DNA of 64,000 nucleotides from Amphibalanus amphitrite (lineage: Eukaryota > Arthropoda > Thecostraca > Balanomorpha > Balanidae): the NCBI RefSeq assembly GCF_019059575.1, contig NW_024881700.1, forward strand, positions 248,001 through 312,000, read 5' to 3'. Under the pieces are notes generated by a model, which did not search any database, had not been told where the DNA came from, and saw nothing but the letters and a program-made list of their open reading frames with translations. Numbering within the stretch: the first letter of the stretch is position 1; each line of letters begins with the position of its first letter. The position numbers and the translations under genes are program-made. Positions 34,201 through 64,000 of the stretch are shown here, one piece after another.

Positions 34201-37200
34201 TTAGTGACGTCATGATTTCTGAGTTTTCAACCAAAAACGGCATATGTTCAAAAAATCATATAAGATCACAGAATAGACATACAGACATCGCGGCGCTGTT
34301 GGTCTAGTCTAGTGCAAGATCTAGTGGCTCCCGAAAAAAATGGGCAAAGTTTTACCTTTGATGACCTTTGGTAACCGGACCTTTGACCTGACCTAAAAAA
34401 AAATGGCTGATGCACCTAATTTCGTCATTTTTAACGTTCTATCGAGTGCCGCCTACACGTGGCCCAGGAGCCGAGTTAGAAGGGAGGGGTGCTCTGCTCA
34501 CCCTCCCCCGCCCCAGCGATGTTCTTTAAACTACTCCCAGCAGGGCGTGGAAATCCAAGAGCCCCAGCGGGGCGCGGACTCCCGATTTGAGGTCGTCGTT
34601 ATGGCTTCTGATTCTCCTATGTGGATAAACGTTTCAGAATCTTGTCACTCTCATCAGCTGCCGACAGTTCCAAATCGCTAATCGATCACTAATCGCAGCT
34701 ACCTAATCGCTTAGTTGATATAGCTTAGCTGCGACTTGGCTGCGACGGGCATTTAGGTACCTACTTTTTTACGGTGAGGTCACGACGTGACCTGGTGACC
34801 TGCAGTCAGAGTCTTGCACTGACCTGGGCCTGAAAATTTCACAACAAACAGGCGCATCATAAGGCATCGGAAAATGATCCCGCTTTTTAAATTTCACAAA
34901 GGGGGGGGGGGCGAAAACTATCTCTAGGAACATTGGTGAAAACCAGAGCCCCCGTCGAGGCTAGTGCCTGGCAAGTACGGCGCCGGGCACCGGCAAGGGT
35001 GCGGCAGAGGGCAACAAACAAGTAGGTACAGGGTGTCCCAAAATTAATGTCACACCCTCCCACAACCTTTGTTTTGCCTTCTACTGCGCAATGTCAATAC
35101 AATGTCACCGGTACTGGCTCCCATACCATATTGGCTGCATTCTAGTCACGTGACCTTCGAATTTTTGCGACCCTGACCGGTCAAGGGGTTACGGAGGTCA
35201 TTTCCGGGGCAGTACCCAGCGCGCGCGGACCAGGTGTCCAGGATGGCGAAACTGCAGAGCAAATCGCCCCGCAGCGGGGCAGTCGGCATGGTTGCTGGTG
35301 GCATGACCCACGGCCAGGTCGCCGAGGTACTGGGCATGAGTTGTCGCACGATTTGGCGCTGGTTATCACGCGACAGAAGCGGATAGACGCCTGGGAAGGA
35401 AGACTTCCGCCAGCCGGGTATAGCGCAGATCGTCATCGCGAAGTGCGGAGCTAAAGACGGGCTTATCCACAAGGAAACTGGCAAGGAGGCTGATTCATCC
35501 AGCCTTCAAATTGATAATCCATCGGTACCGGAGGATGTCTCTAAAGCTTAAGCCCAACAATGCCACGTTTCCAGCCAAAAACCTCTGCTGAACATGCCCA
35601 GGGCCATCTTTCAACAAGTCGGCGCCCCGGCTCATCGAGCTAGAACGACGAAGGACTGGTACAGTACAGATCGAACTTCCCAGCATTCTGGGAGGACAAT
35701 TCGGTGAATAGCCCCGACCTGTCGCCGATAGAAAATCTTTGGGCGATCGTCCTGTAACAGGTAAGCAAAACGGCGTTAGGATAACCTGAACGCACGCTGA
35801 CCAGGAACGTTCGATCTCTCTGGTCCAAGATGATAAGATCAGTCCACAGAAGCTGGACATGTTGATGTCTGATGTCCCGGACCGTATGCTTGCCCGCATC
35901 AGGGAGAAGGTGGGATGCATATGTAAGAAAAGTGCGCCTCTGCCCTCTCATGATTGTTATTTTCATGAAATTGACGCTGGGAAGGTGTGACGTTATTTTT
36001 GGGACACGGCAAGGCTATATAAACCAGGTAGAACGCTCCCGACGAAAAAGTGGTGACAAGCGATAATTAGTAGCCGCGACCTTTTTTTGTTCAAAACTGT
36101 ATCCGCAAGCAGCATTTACAGGCTAGCGGAAATCGACCAATCGGCGTTCGGCAATACTCAACGCTGATTGGCCCGATGCTCGTGACGAAATTGCGGGGGA
36201 CTGCAGCTATTCCCCTATGGCGTTTAATAGACTTACGGCTTTTGAAGGGGATTTATACCAGTTTTTGTTGGGTTTGAGGCCATTTTTGAGCTTGGTTATT
36301 CTTTCTGTGACTTTTGACTGTGTAATAACGGCATTTAATCATAACATTTCTATATACTACCGGTGTCACAACGGCCTAAAAGACCGTAAGTACATGGGAT
36401 AGACGGACCACTGCTGATGGGGCCACACTTGCCGGCGTGTGGTCATTGGAGGCCCATGAGGGCTCGACATAGGCCCTTCATGGGTCGGTATAGGCCCGGT
36501 GGGTCCAGTGCAAGCCCATCAGGGGCCGGTGCTGACCCAACAGGGCCCAGTGGCATATAATGTAAGGCCGTCTAGGGACGTTGAGGGCTCATGGGGGCCA
36601 TATAGGACCATTAGGGACCACATAAGCCAATCAGGGGCCCATTTAGGCCAATAAAGGCACTTCAGGGGACTCGAAGAGGCCATCTAAGAGCCGTGGTGGG
36701 GCCATGAGGGGACGGCATTGGTCCATCAGGTGCAGTCAGGGGATGTTGTACGGGTTTCTCAGTGGCCCATTTGGGCATATCAGTAACCAATTTAGACCCA
36801 GCAGGGGGCTTTGTAGACCTATCAGGGGCTGGTGATGGTTCATCAGGGGCCAGCGTTAGTCCATCGGGGCACGGCATATGCCCATCAGAGGTAATTGCGA
36901 GCCCACGCTGAACAATGATGGCCCTTCAACGGCCCCTAATGGATCTACATTGACCCATGGGCCATGATGTGTCATGTATGCCCCTATGACAGGCCTACTC
37001 AGACCCCTGATGGACGTTCCCGGCCTCTGATGACCCTATACTGAATGCTGATGGGGCTCTAAGAGTCTCCTATAACCCTTCGTCAACCCATTATTACCAT
37101 GCGCTGGCACTAGGGGCCCCACATCAGCCGCAGGGCAGTCCGTGCCATGACAGCATGTCTTTTCGGCCGATATTACATCGGTAATATTTATTAAAATCAT

Positions 37201-37613
37201 GATGTTATGGTGCCATTATATAGCTAACAATCATAAGAAATATATTTCAACTCGAAAACAGCTCGAAACAGCATATAATTTTAAAAGAAACCCCTCCGAA
37301 ATCCAAAAGCCTATTCGGGTCCATAGAGAATAACTGCGGTCCCCCGCAATTTCGTCACGAGCGTCGGACCAATCAGCGTCGAGTACTGCCGAGCGCTGAT
37401 TGGTGAATTTTCCGCTAGCGTGTAAGTACTGCTCGCGGAACAAGAGTTCGTCGACAATCCTCCACAAACGTCTGTCACCATTTTTCGTAATGCTAAACAG
37501 CCGGAGCGTACCCCCCTGGGACACGGGACACCCTGTAGAGTAGCGTGGGCACAGGAGAACCTGAAAACACCAGAAAAGTGCTCGGATACAACACCACAAT
37601 TTCACGTAGGCAT
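16095..37613 (-). CDS. DNAL1: Axonemal dynein light chain 1 (leucine-rich repeat protein)
   Basis: DNAL1 binds the motor domain of outer-arm dynein gamma heavy chain and microtubules in cilia and flagella. Exons at 33509-33658, 19069-19180, 16608-16788 and 16095-16204, with a predicted 8-nt first exon at 37606-37613, join in frame to 186 residues; the family is about 190. Seen directly: [15 protein letters not shown] near residue 10, [14 protein letters not shown] units [20 protein letters not shown] and [11 protein letters not shown], then [43 protein letters not shown] and the tail [10 protein letters not shown]. These are DNAL1 hallmarks. Phases match at every junction. Intron 2 (19181-33508) carries an LTR retrotransposon, a hAT-like element, a MITE and a LINE piece. 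An RFX X-box lies upstream. Presence implies an organism that builds motile axonemes. Confidence 0.93.
16608..16788 (-). CDS. DNAL1: DNAL1 exon 4 (central leucine-rich repeats)
   Basis: Residues 91-150 plus one base of Gly151: [48 protein letters not shown] and [10 protein letters not shown]. Acceptor TTTTCAG|GAG, donor GTGG|GTAAGT. Confidence 0.96.
16826..16900 (+). repeat. SINE-like fragment sharing GTTGGGTTAGGCC
   Basis: TTTTGTTGGGTTAGGCC followed by GGTC and AGACCATT, the same order as at 12576-12620. It lies in DNAL1 intron 3 just upstream of exon 4. Confidence 0.4.
17212..18204 (+). mobile_element. TTAA element copy E3 (993 bp)
   Basis: TTAA at 17208-17211 and 18205-18208. Perfect 16-bp ends: CCCTATTCCTGGCGGG and its complement at 18189-18204. 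The right side has a second CTGGCGGG after an 18-bp spacer and a G/C hairpin around CCGAATCGG. I count 18 exact AGGTCA/TGACCT hexamers. At 17825-17853 four alternate in orientation, beginning TGACCT-CG-AGGTCA. The body is near-identical by eye to E4 (reverse orientation), including about 200 nt at 17704-17907 with very few differences, but the tips are different. It lies in DNAL1 intron 3; no coding capacity. Confidence 0.85.
18311..18571. mobile_element. Small foldback element with internal 37-bp duplication
   Basis: Inverted arms of about 31 bp (18311-18341 beginning CGTTCGGCATCTGG, and 18540-18570) flank two perfect direct copies of a 37-bp unit beginning ACCGGTAATTATTTGG (18351-18387 and 18404-18440). 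Confidence 0.6.
19069..19180 (-). CDS. DNAL1: DNAL1 exon 3 (first leucine-rich repeats)
   Basis: Residues 53-90: [20 protein letters not shown] then [17 protein letters not shown]. Acceptor TTTTCAG|GAA, donor CTA|GTAAGT, phase 0. Confidence 0.95.
20265..21060 (+). repeat. Degenerate minisatellite, AGGAGGGCGCCAATAGGTAG units
   Basis: Repeats alternate GGAGGGCGCCAATAGGTAG and GGGCGGCGATCAACA with many substitutions; the unit is roughly 35-40 bp. Predicted peptides such as [11 protein letters not shown] reflect the repeat and are not genes. Confidence 0.8.
21261..21295. repeat. Perfect hairpin GCGATTGGAGGGCGC with short loop
   Basis: A 15-bp arm, a CTTCG loop and the exact complement, followed at once by GGGCGCCTTCGGCGCCC, a second hairpin. 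It lies near the right end of the hAT-like element. Confidence 0.8.
21374..22175. other. Intronic DNA between the hAT-like and LTR elements
   Basis: AT-rich DNAL1 intron sequence, no feature recognised apart from short TTTTCGGGCTCAA repeats near 21460-21540 that echo 32080-32310. Confidence 0.4.
22181..22412 (+). repeat. 5' LTR (232 bp)
   Basis: Begins TGTGGCGTGATACC, ends GGACGAATACA. GC-rich, with a CCGTCCCCGGCGCCG stretch and tandem CTGTACCGGGCC-like copies; no TATA box or AATAAA seen. No primer-binding site starting TGG follows directly. Confidence 0.95.
22431..23180 (+). CDS. Retrotransposon Gag
   Basis: 249 residues. The start is the first ATG after the LTR; the open frame runs back into the LTR, but that part is not expected to be translated. 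Central residues have the helical pattern of a Gag capsid ([46 protein letters not shown]). A zinc knuckle C-X2-C-X4-H-X4-C ([14 protein letters not shown]) lies at 217-230. Gag packages the element RNA in cytoplasmic particles. The frame ends at a TAA inside the overlap with Pol; a GGGAAAC heptamer at 23126-23132 lies in the right register for a -1 shift. Confidence 0.9.
   Translation: MAGDEVPSVSASAVSAGALDVRVIAEFDGTTDVVEWWTRAELLCAHRGVDFGAVVPLRLTGGAFAVWAQLPVDHRASLAAVKSALFAAFALDSFAAYDAFVTRRLQPGESADVYLADLRRLAELFGGVPDRTLSCAFVNGLPDAARQVIRAGSRAEALDLPSVVARARAVLSDDRVATVAAATAAPPRGGGGNRGGTQDAEAVMAARVPRRPRSRRCWACGRLGHLAAGCPQGNGTGSGASAPAPSPAQ
23078..26635 (+). CDS. Retrotransposon Pol (PR-RT-RH-IN)
   Basis: Open frame in the -1 register relative to Gag, read through the frameshift near 23130 and ending at TGA 26633-26635. 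Protease motif VDTG with DTG at 23240-23248. A linker with five 24-residue repeats (23459-23818). Reverse transcriptase with [28 protein letters not shown] and YVDD at 24515-24526. RNase H with WTDASS, the Asp at 24959. Integrase with an HHCC zinc finger (HERAGHPG ... CDVC) and the catalytic triad AMD (25679), ADND (25841), VVE (25949), giving D-35-E spacing for the last two. A GPY/F-like region ([11 protein letters not shown]) follows, then an acidic, proline-rich tail. No broken motif is seen, so it may be active. Confidence 0.93.
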   Translation: MLGVRPAGPPGGRLPAGKRHRERCVSASAVSCAIRGALPIIRLPLNGGLRDVLVDTGCTHNLAHVDICDQWDRQRLLITTMGGHAVQALGVGVVTVGRVGGDSVLPVARPGGVAGAAVRSAPATQGHGGAVAQPGEAPAAARPARAAQVIGGTVGRPGGGEAAAAGPARAAQVIGGTVARPGGGEAAAAGPARAAQAIGCVAARAGGGEGATDRPAQAGQVTGGTVARPGGAKVAAVEPARAASASRGEGAGLGSAAATASQDPAGPATGHTMPGPRVGGAPTAELVADAKDFTARFDVNTRSWTVAWKWADGVAPDCLTNRVAEYRVPPSARQEYDEELETWLRNGWLQPYNEAEDGPPRGLVPLMAVPQAKKVRPVLDMRELNGHVAAYTADSDVCADRLRKWRRHGRRVAVVDLRRAYLQLRLDRKLWPYQTVIIRGERFCLTRLGFGLNVAPAVMKAVVRLVMAQDAAVERAVCPYVDDLLVDEAVVSAEHVIEHFERFGLECKPPARAEDGARMLGLHVRRVAGELRWSRDSAVPDPPDRVTRRSVFAWCGRLVAHLPVCGWLRPAAAWVKRRANAVTRGWDDVTTDALLQSQISHVHSRLLAADPARGQWCWTGDQAIVWTDASSIAAGVVIETPCGGVMEDACWLRPGDAAATHINMAELDAAVRGLNLAVAWGVTNIDLRTDSATVHRWVDDALSGRARLRTRAAGEMLIRRRVDLIRQLANELELKVTVTLVRSEENLADALTRVPKEWLRDECEESRMSVMADDGAGDSAARGQVVVGAGAADAVRSSVQSVHERAGHPGVRRTLFFARRDVSRDVTRALVRAVVTTCDVCRSIDPAPVRWRHGSLEVAAVWERVAMDVTHHQGRSYLTVIDCGPTRFTVWRPLGRADAVEVTGHLEQIFLERGAPKEILADNDTVFRGRRLASLVARWGIALRFRAVHEPGGNGVVERCHRTVKVIAARRRCPVSEAVHLYNVTPRDGRTADTAPAAGVYRYAVRDCVRPGHTPVDTDGDGAHPAPALTQPTDTRLRVGDRVWVRRRGTRCTETSQRGTVTGELSEQVLEVDGVPWHVRNLRPRYEASSDSGDDSEEADESPPLLVGSPPAALRAEHDALNGAAPPDEPQTESHGIDGTVPPGEGSEPFSTEGEPAEAANIPPPRHSERARRPPPPCSCCTQPE
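23126..23132 (+). promoter_or_regulatory. Predicted -1 ribosomal frameshift site GGGAAAC
   Basis: In the Gag frame it reads G-GGA-AAC, the X-XXY-YYZ arrangement. It lies 48 nt before the Gag stop and inside the Gag/Pol overlap. The downstream GC-rich DNA (GGAGCGGTGCG / CAGCGCCAGCGCC) could form a structure, but I did not fold it. Confidence 0.75.
23459..23818 (+). repeat. Five 72-bp tandem repeats in the Pol protease-RT linker
   Basis: Each unit encodes 24 residues of the type [24 protein letters not shown]. Units 2 and 3 are nearly identical; units 1, 4 and 5 are diverged but keep length and frame. Confidence 0.85.
26773..26781 (+). promoter_or_regulatory. Polypurine tract of the LTR retrotransposon
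   Basis: AGGGGGAGG directly before the 3' LTR, the usual primer for plus-strand DNA synthesis. Confidence 0.85.
26782..27013 (+). repeat. 3' LTR (232 bp)
   Basis: Identical by eye to the 5' LTR. Preceded by the polypurine tract at 26773-26781 and followed by the TAACC duplication. Confidence 0.95.
27019..27583. other. Intronic DNA between LTR element and MITE
   Basis: AT-rich DNAL1 intron sequence; nothing recognised. Confidence 0.5.
27584..28695. mobile_element. TA-flanked MITE with 27-bp inverted repeats
   Basis: Left end CCGTAAAATGGGGTGTTAAG (27584 on) and inverted right end with a single mismatch over 27 bp, flanked by TA at 27582-27583 and 28696-28697. The left end repeats GGGGTGTTAAGGGACAGT in tandem. 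An internal palindrome lies at about 28482-28517, and about 110 bp near 28030-28140 is repeated at about 28565-28680. The TA duplication suggests the Tc1/mariner superfamily; no transposase. Confidence 0.8.
28700..28860 (+). repeat. Degenerate CCTAA/CCAAC tract and (CCAGC)n array
   Basis: CTAAACTAACCTAAAC passes into ACCTAACCTAATCC, then CCAACCCAACC and many GCCCA units (about 28765-28830). The CCTAA part resembles the arthropod telomere repeat TTAGG on the other strand but is too irregular to call telomeric. Confidence 0.75.
28861..29720. other. Unassigned intronic stretch turning GC-rich
   Basis: No gene recognised. Composition changes sharply from AT-rich to GC-rich at about 29230, where the LINE-related segment begins. 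A 147-codon minus frame (28981-29424) has no family signature that I know. Confidence 0.35.
29730..30200 (+). pseudogene. Non-LTR retrotransposon fragment, RNase H domain
   Basis: Reading across frame breaks: [11 protein letters not shown] (Asp of the first RNase H motif, about 29828), [19 protein letters not shown] (the Glu motif, about 29905-29960) and [13 protein letters not shown] (the second Asp motif, about 30020). The order and wording match the RNase H of I/jockey-type LINEs. Frameshifts and a poly-C insertion at about 30086 break it, so it is a dead fragment in DNAL1 intron 2. Confidence 0.7.
30398..31280 (+). pseudogene. GC-rich coding-like segment with frameshifts, unknown source
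   Basis: Three frames in series look protein-like: [20 protein letters not shown] with TTDSSDSEA (to 30718), then [20 protein letters not shown] and [13 protein letters not shown] (about 30710-30890), then [17 protein letters not shown] and RIEKRLVQR (about 30985-31100). The Ser/Asp run and basic stretches weakly recall nuclear AF4/FMR2-type proteins, but I cannot name the family. It may be a decayed retrocopy or DNA carried by the LINE fragment before it; a real host exon is not excluded. Confidence 0.35.
31281..32456. other. Intronic stretch, no gene recognised
   Basis: Contains repeated GAGCCCGAAAA(C/T)-like strings at 32080-32320 that also occur at 21450-21540, and a G-rich run at about 31730. 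No conserved coding signal. Confidence 0.4.
32457..32615 (+). repeat. Minisatellite with CTACCGAACGATAGTCGTC units
   Basis: Four imperfect copies, about 40 bp apart, of ACTATTCTACCGAACGATAG followed by TCGTCTCGGACA. Looser relatives (CGAACGGTAACTGTTTGACGG) continue to about 33270. Confidence 0.75.
32616..33508. other. Intronic DNA upstream of the DNAL1 exon 2 donor, loose repeats
   Basis: Scattered relatives of the preceding minisatellite and TATCGGT-like strings; no gene. Confidence 0.4.
33509..33658 (-). CDS. DNAL1: DNAL1 exon 2
   Basis: Residues 3-52 plus two bases of Gln53: [20 protein letters not shown], then [19 protein letters not shown] and QLVCC. Acceptor TTGCAG|CGC, donor TGCCA|GTCAGT. 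The split Gln codon joins exon 3 exactly before KLSLS. Confidence 0.93.
34030..34577 (+). mobile_element. Short TTAA-family copy E5
   Basis: TTAA at 34026-34029 then CCCGCGAGTTGCTGGGG and a G/C hairpin around CGTTGAACG. The right side has GGCCCAGGAGCCGAGTTAG as in E1 and the E1-type spacer GCGTGGAAATCCAAGAG between inner CCCAGCAGGG and outer CCCCAGCGGGGCGCGG. The right TTAA is lost. About half the body is deleted. It lies in DNAL1 intron 1. Confidence 0.7.
35029..36007 (+). pseudogene. Dead Tc1/mariner-type transposon and transposase
   Basis: Ends GTGTCCCAAAATTAATGTCA (left) and, inverted, GTGTCCCAAAAATAACGTCA (right). Inside on plus: a helix-turn-helix piece [20 protein letters not shown] then [12 protein letters not shown] (about 35270-35370), [16 protein letters not shown] (about 35610-35660) and [15 protein letters not shown] (about 35705-35755), which matches the third DDE motif. 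Stops and frameshifts break the frame, and the middle is shortened. Confidence 0.8.
36440..37140 (+). repeat. GC-rich degenerate array B (CCATCAGGGGCC units)
   Basis: Repeated AGGCCCATCAGGGGCCGGTG-like units, in both orientations near the right end, between the inverted arms of the foldback. Similar in style to arrays A and C. Confidence 0.7.
37606..37613 (-). CDS. DNAL1: Predicted 8-nt first coding exon of DNAL1
   Basis: ATGCCTAC followed by GTGAAA. Joined to exon 2 in phase it gives [13 protein letters not shown], close in length and position to the short N-terminus before IKEAL in the family. The donor is weak, and no transcript supports it. The alternative is that translation starts at one of the two Met codons inside exon 2 (ATGATG at about 33647). 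Confidence 0.4.
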
Positions 37614-37726
37614 CTTGATTTCACCCACCAGATCAGCGATATCAAAATCAAAGCAATATGCTCTGACGCCAAGGCCCTATCTCCCGCGCTTTCCTCTTCA
37701 CTCGCTTCACTCAATCAGTAAACGCT

Positions 37727-37740
37727 GTTTCCATGGTAAC
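37727..37740. promoter_or_regulatory. RFX X-box GTTTCCATGGTAAC
   Basis: Matches RYYNYY-AT-RRNRAC at every position. It lies 114 bp upstream of the predicted DNAL1 ATG, the usual place for X-boxes that drive ciliary genes. Confidence 0.75.
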
Positions 37741-37762
37741 CGAAAATACTGAAGAAATCATG

Positions 37763-37770
37763 TGACGTCA
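37763..37770. promoter_or_regulatory. CRE palindrome TGACGTCA
   Basis: Full CREB/ATF consensus between DNAL1 and PPP2R5. Confidence 0.55.
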
Positions 37771-38059
37771 TAGCCGTAACCTTTCCTTAAAATATACATC
37801 AACGAAACCAACGAATGTTTTAAGCATTTTCAGGCCAATCTAATAAATATATTTTTTTAATGTATCAAATTTGCTAGTAAGTTTGCTTCAAAAGCAGCTA
37901 AAATCAATAGCAACCAAGGGAACAGTTAAACTATTTCCTCCCACAAATAGTGTTTTCCTACGGCAAACAAGTTGTATGAGTGCTGTTCTAGTGTTTATTC
38001 GATTGTTTTTTATAATTTTAAAAGCTGAATTCACTTGTAAAGACCGATATTGATTAAGT

Positions 38060-38067
38060 TGACGTCA
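38060..38067. promoter_or_regulatory. CRE palindrome TGACGTCA
   Basis: A second full CREB/ATF consensus, 144 bp upstream of the PPP2R5 start codon. Confidence 0.55.
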
Positions 38068-38180
38068 GTAAATCGATCCGAACATTTATTCGATTTCTTC
38101 ACAGTGCAGCTTCATTTCTTTCAACCTTGGAGCGGTTAGTTGTGGATGTTGGATGTTGTGTGTCGGAGTTGTGTGTGCGT

Positions 38181-38195
38181 ATGGGCGGTGGTTGA
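38181..38195 (+). CDS. Short upstream ORF (MGGG) before PPP2R5
   Basis: ATG GGC GGT GGT TGA, ending 15 nt before the PPP2R5 ATG. It would be in the 5' leader if transcription starts upstream of 38181, and could lower translation of the main frame. Confidence 0.35.
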   Translation: MGGG

Positions 38196-38210
38196 GAGAA
38201 ACGCAAAAAT

Positions 38211-62933
<24,723 letters not shown>

Positions 62934-64000
62934 GTGAGACTGGGTTTCATTGTGTTTGTGGTCGTAGTTGAGTTCGTTCCAACCGGCTCGGCGACTGGGG
63001 TGATGTGCAACTGCACACTGCTCATAGAGCGATGTAACTCTTCAGGCCCTTTACCTTTGCGGGCGAAGGATTAAATTATGTGGATGGTTACCAGGGTGGG
63101 GTAAGGTTGCAACATAGCAAGCTGCATTGTGCCGGATGAATCCGTCACAGTCATTCACCATTCATCCCATCCCATCCCCCATCAGACCCTGCACTGTTCG
63201 TGACGTCACCACCCCACACCGTCTGTTCCGTGACGAACCGTTACTAATGCTGGCACCGGACGTCGCACCGCGACTGAAAACGAACATTAACTGAAGGAAA
63301 ACGGCGTACGGCGGCGCCGCGGACTGCCCAGAGCAGTTGATGCCAACCGGTTGCCACTTGTAGATCATTGTCCGTTGCGATCCAAATTGACAGCGCAATG
63401 GCGGCGCAACCGAAAAACACTCCGTTTTAGCCGGCGCGGCCGGCCGTATCGTGGACAATGGCGTGGACGCCGCGCCGGCCACGCGGCTGGTTTCACGGCG
63501 GTGCTGGGCCGACGGCATAAACAAAAATCGGGCCGGCCACAACGGGTTAGGAGTGGCTGACGTGGCTACGGTGGCGGACGGTGGAGGCGGCGGCCGCTTG
63601 CCCGATTTGTCCGATCGAAGCGGCACGGTTGTGAGGCCGACCGGCTGCCAGCCGGGCGCCGGGCCGTGGGTCCTGAACAGCGCTGGATAGCAGTCATATC
63701 GACCCCGCCCGCCGCCGGCTGCTCAAGGCTGCAACGGCGACGGACGGCGGTCGGGGACTGGTGGATGACGGCTGTCGCGGGCGGCGGATGACGCCTGTCG
63801 GAGCCGGCTGATGGCGGCTGATGACGGCTGTCTGTAGCATCTAATGACTACTAGTCACTGATGACGCGTGACGGATTCCGCCCCGTCCCTGGCGCCTCTC
63901 GACCACCGGTCTACTGTTATCCATTGTCCCCCATCATGTGTGTCATACCCTGTTCTGCCACATTAGGCCCGAAAGGAGCCCCGATTTCGCGTATACGTGG
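62934..64000 (+). other. PPP2R5 intron 5 (incomplete)
   Basis: No exon found before the window ends. GC-rich from about 63400, with CTGATGACGGCTG-like repeats at about 63760-63830. Confidence 0.45.

Larger units (their letters stand above)
35029..37535. mobile_element. Composite TA-flanked element with CAGGGTGTCCC ends
   Basis: CAGGGTGTCCC at 35029-35039 and its exact complement at 37525-37535, with TA on both outer sides. It contains a dead Tc1/mariner unit, then a pair of inverted arms of about 230 bp (about 36028-36258 and 37280-37510) around GC-rich array B. It fills most of DNAL1 intron 1, ending about 70 bp from the predicted exon 1. Confidence 0.65.
37614..38210. promoter_or_regulatory. 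Divergent promoter region of DNAL1 and PPP2R5
   Basis: The predicted DNAL1 start (37613, minus) and the PPP2R5 start (38211, plus) are head to head about 600 bp apart. The interval holds one RFX X-box, two full CRE palindromes and no recognised transposon. Confidence 0.6.

Overview
This is eukaryotic, almost certainly metazoan, nuclear DNA. Protein-coding information sits in short exons with GT-AG borders, separated by long introns full of transposable elements. The three host genes match bilaterian families, and parts of the sequence suggest an arthropod, possibly a crustacean with flagellated sperm such as a barnacle. The species cannot be fixed from sequence alone.

Layout. (1) About 1.66-7.69 kb, minus strand: a complete SR splicing factor of the B52/SRSF4-5-6 type, nine coding exons, 340 residues, frame consistent at every junction. 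Its start codon follows directly on a 3' splice site, so a non-coding leader exon should lie upstream; a candidate is near 11.73-11.87 kb. (2) 16.1-37.6 kb, minus strand: axonemal dynein light chain 1 (DNAL1), four certain exons plus a predicted 8-nt first coding exon, 186 residues. (3) 37.6-38.2 kb: a compact divergent promoter region with a full RFX X-box and two complete CRE palindromes. (4) 38.2 kb to beyond the window end, plus strand: a PP2A B56 regulatory subunit (PPP2R5), five exons seen (211 residues) and the rest outside.

Most of the other DNA is mobile. There is an intact-looking Ty3/Gypsy-like LTR retrotransposon (22181-27013; identical 232-bp LTRs, 5-bp target duplication, gag and pol in different frames with a GGGAAAC slippery site). 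Three hAT-like non-autonomous elements have perfect 8-bp target duplications, two of them carrying GC-rich minisatellite arrays. A Tc1/mariner remnant lies inside a composite foldback. There are also a TA-flanked MITE, a LINE RNase H fragment, tRNA-like SINE pieces, and several elements defined by inverted repeats.

The most unusual system is a family of roughly 0.5-1.6 kb elements at TTAA (copies at 5385, 17212, 34030, 39483 and 40737; decayed copies near 8.7 and 54.2 kb). Their bodies are strongly conserved and packed with AGGTCA nuclear-receptor half-sites. Their terminal tags differ between copies yet match at both ends of each copy, the reverse of the usual MITE pattern. This is my main candidate for an undescribed system.

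All splice sites and element limits were worked out by eye; no database search or alignment was run.
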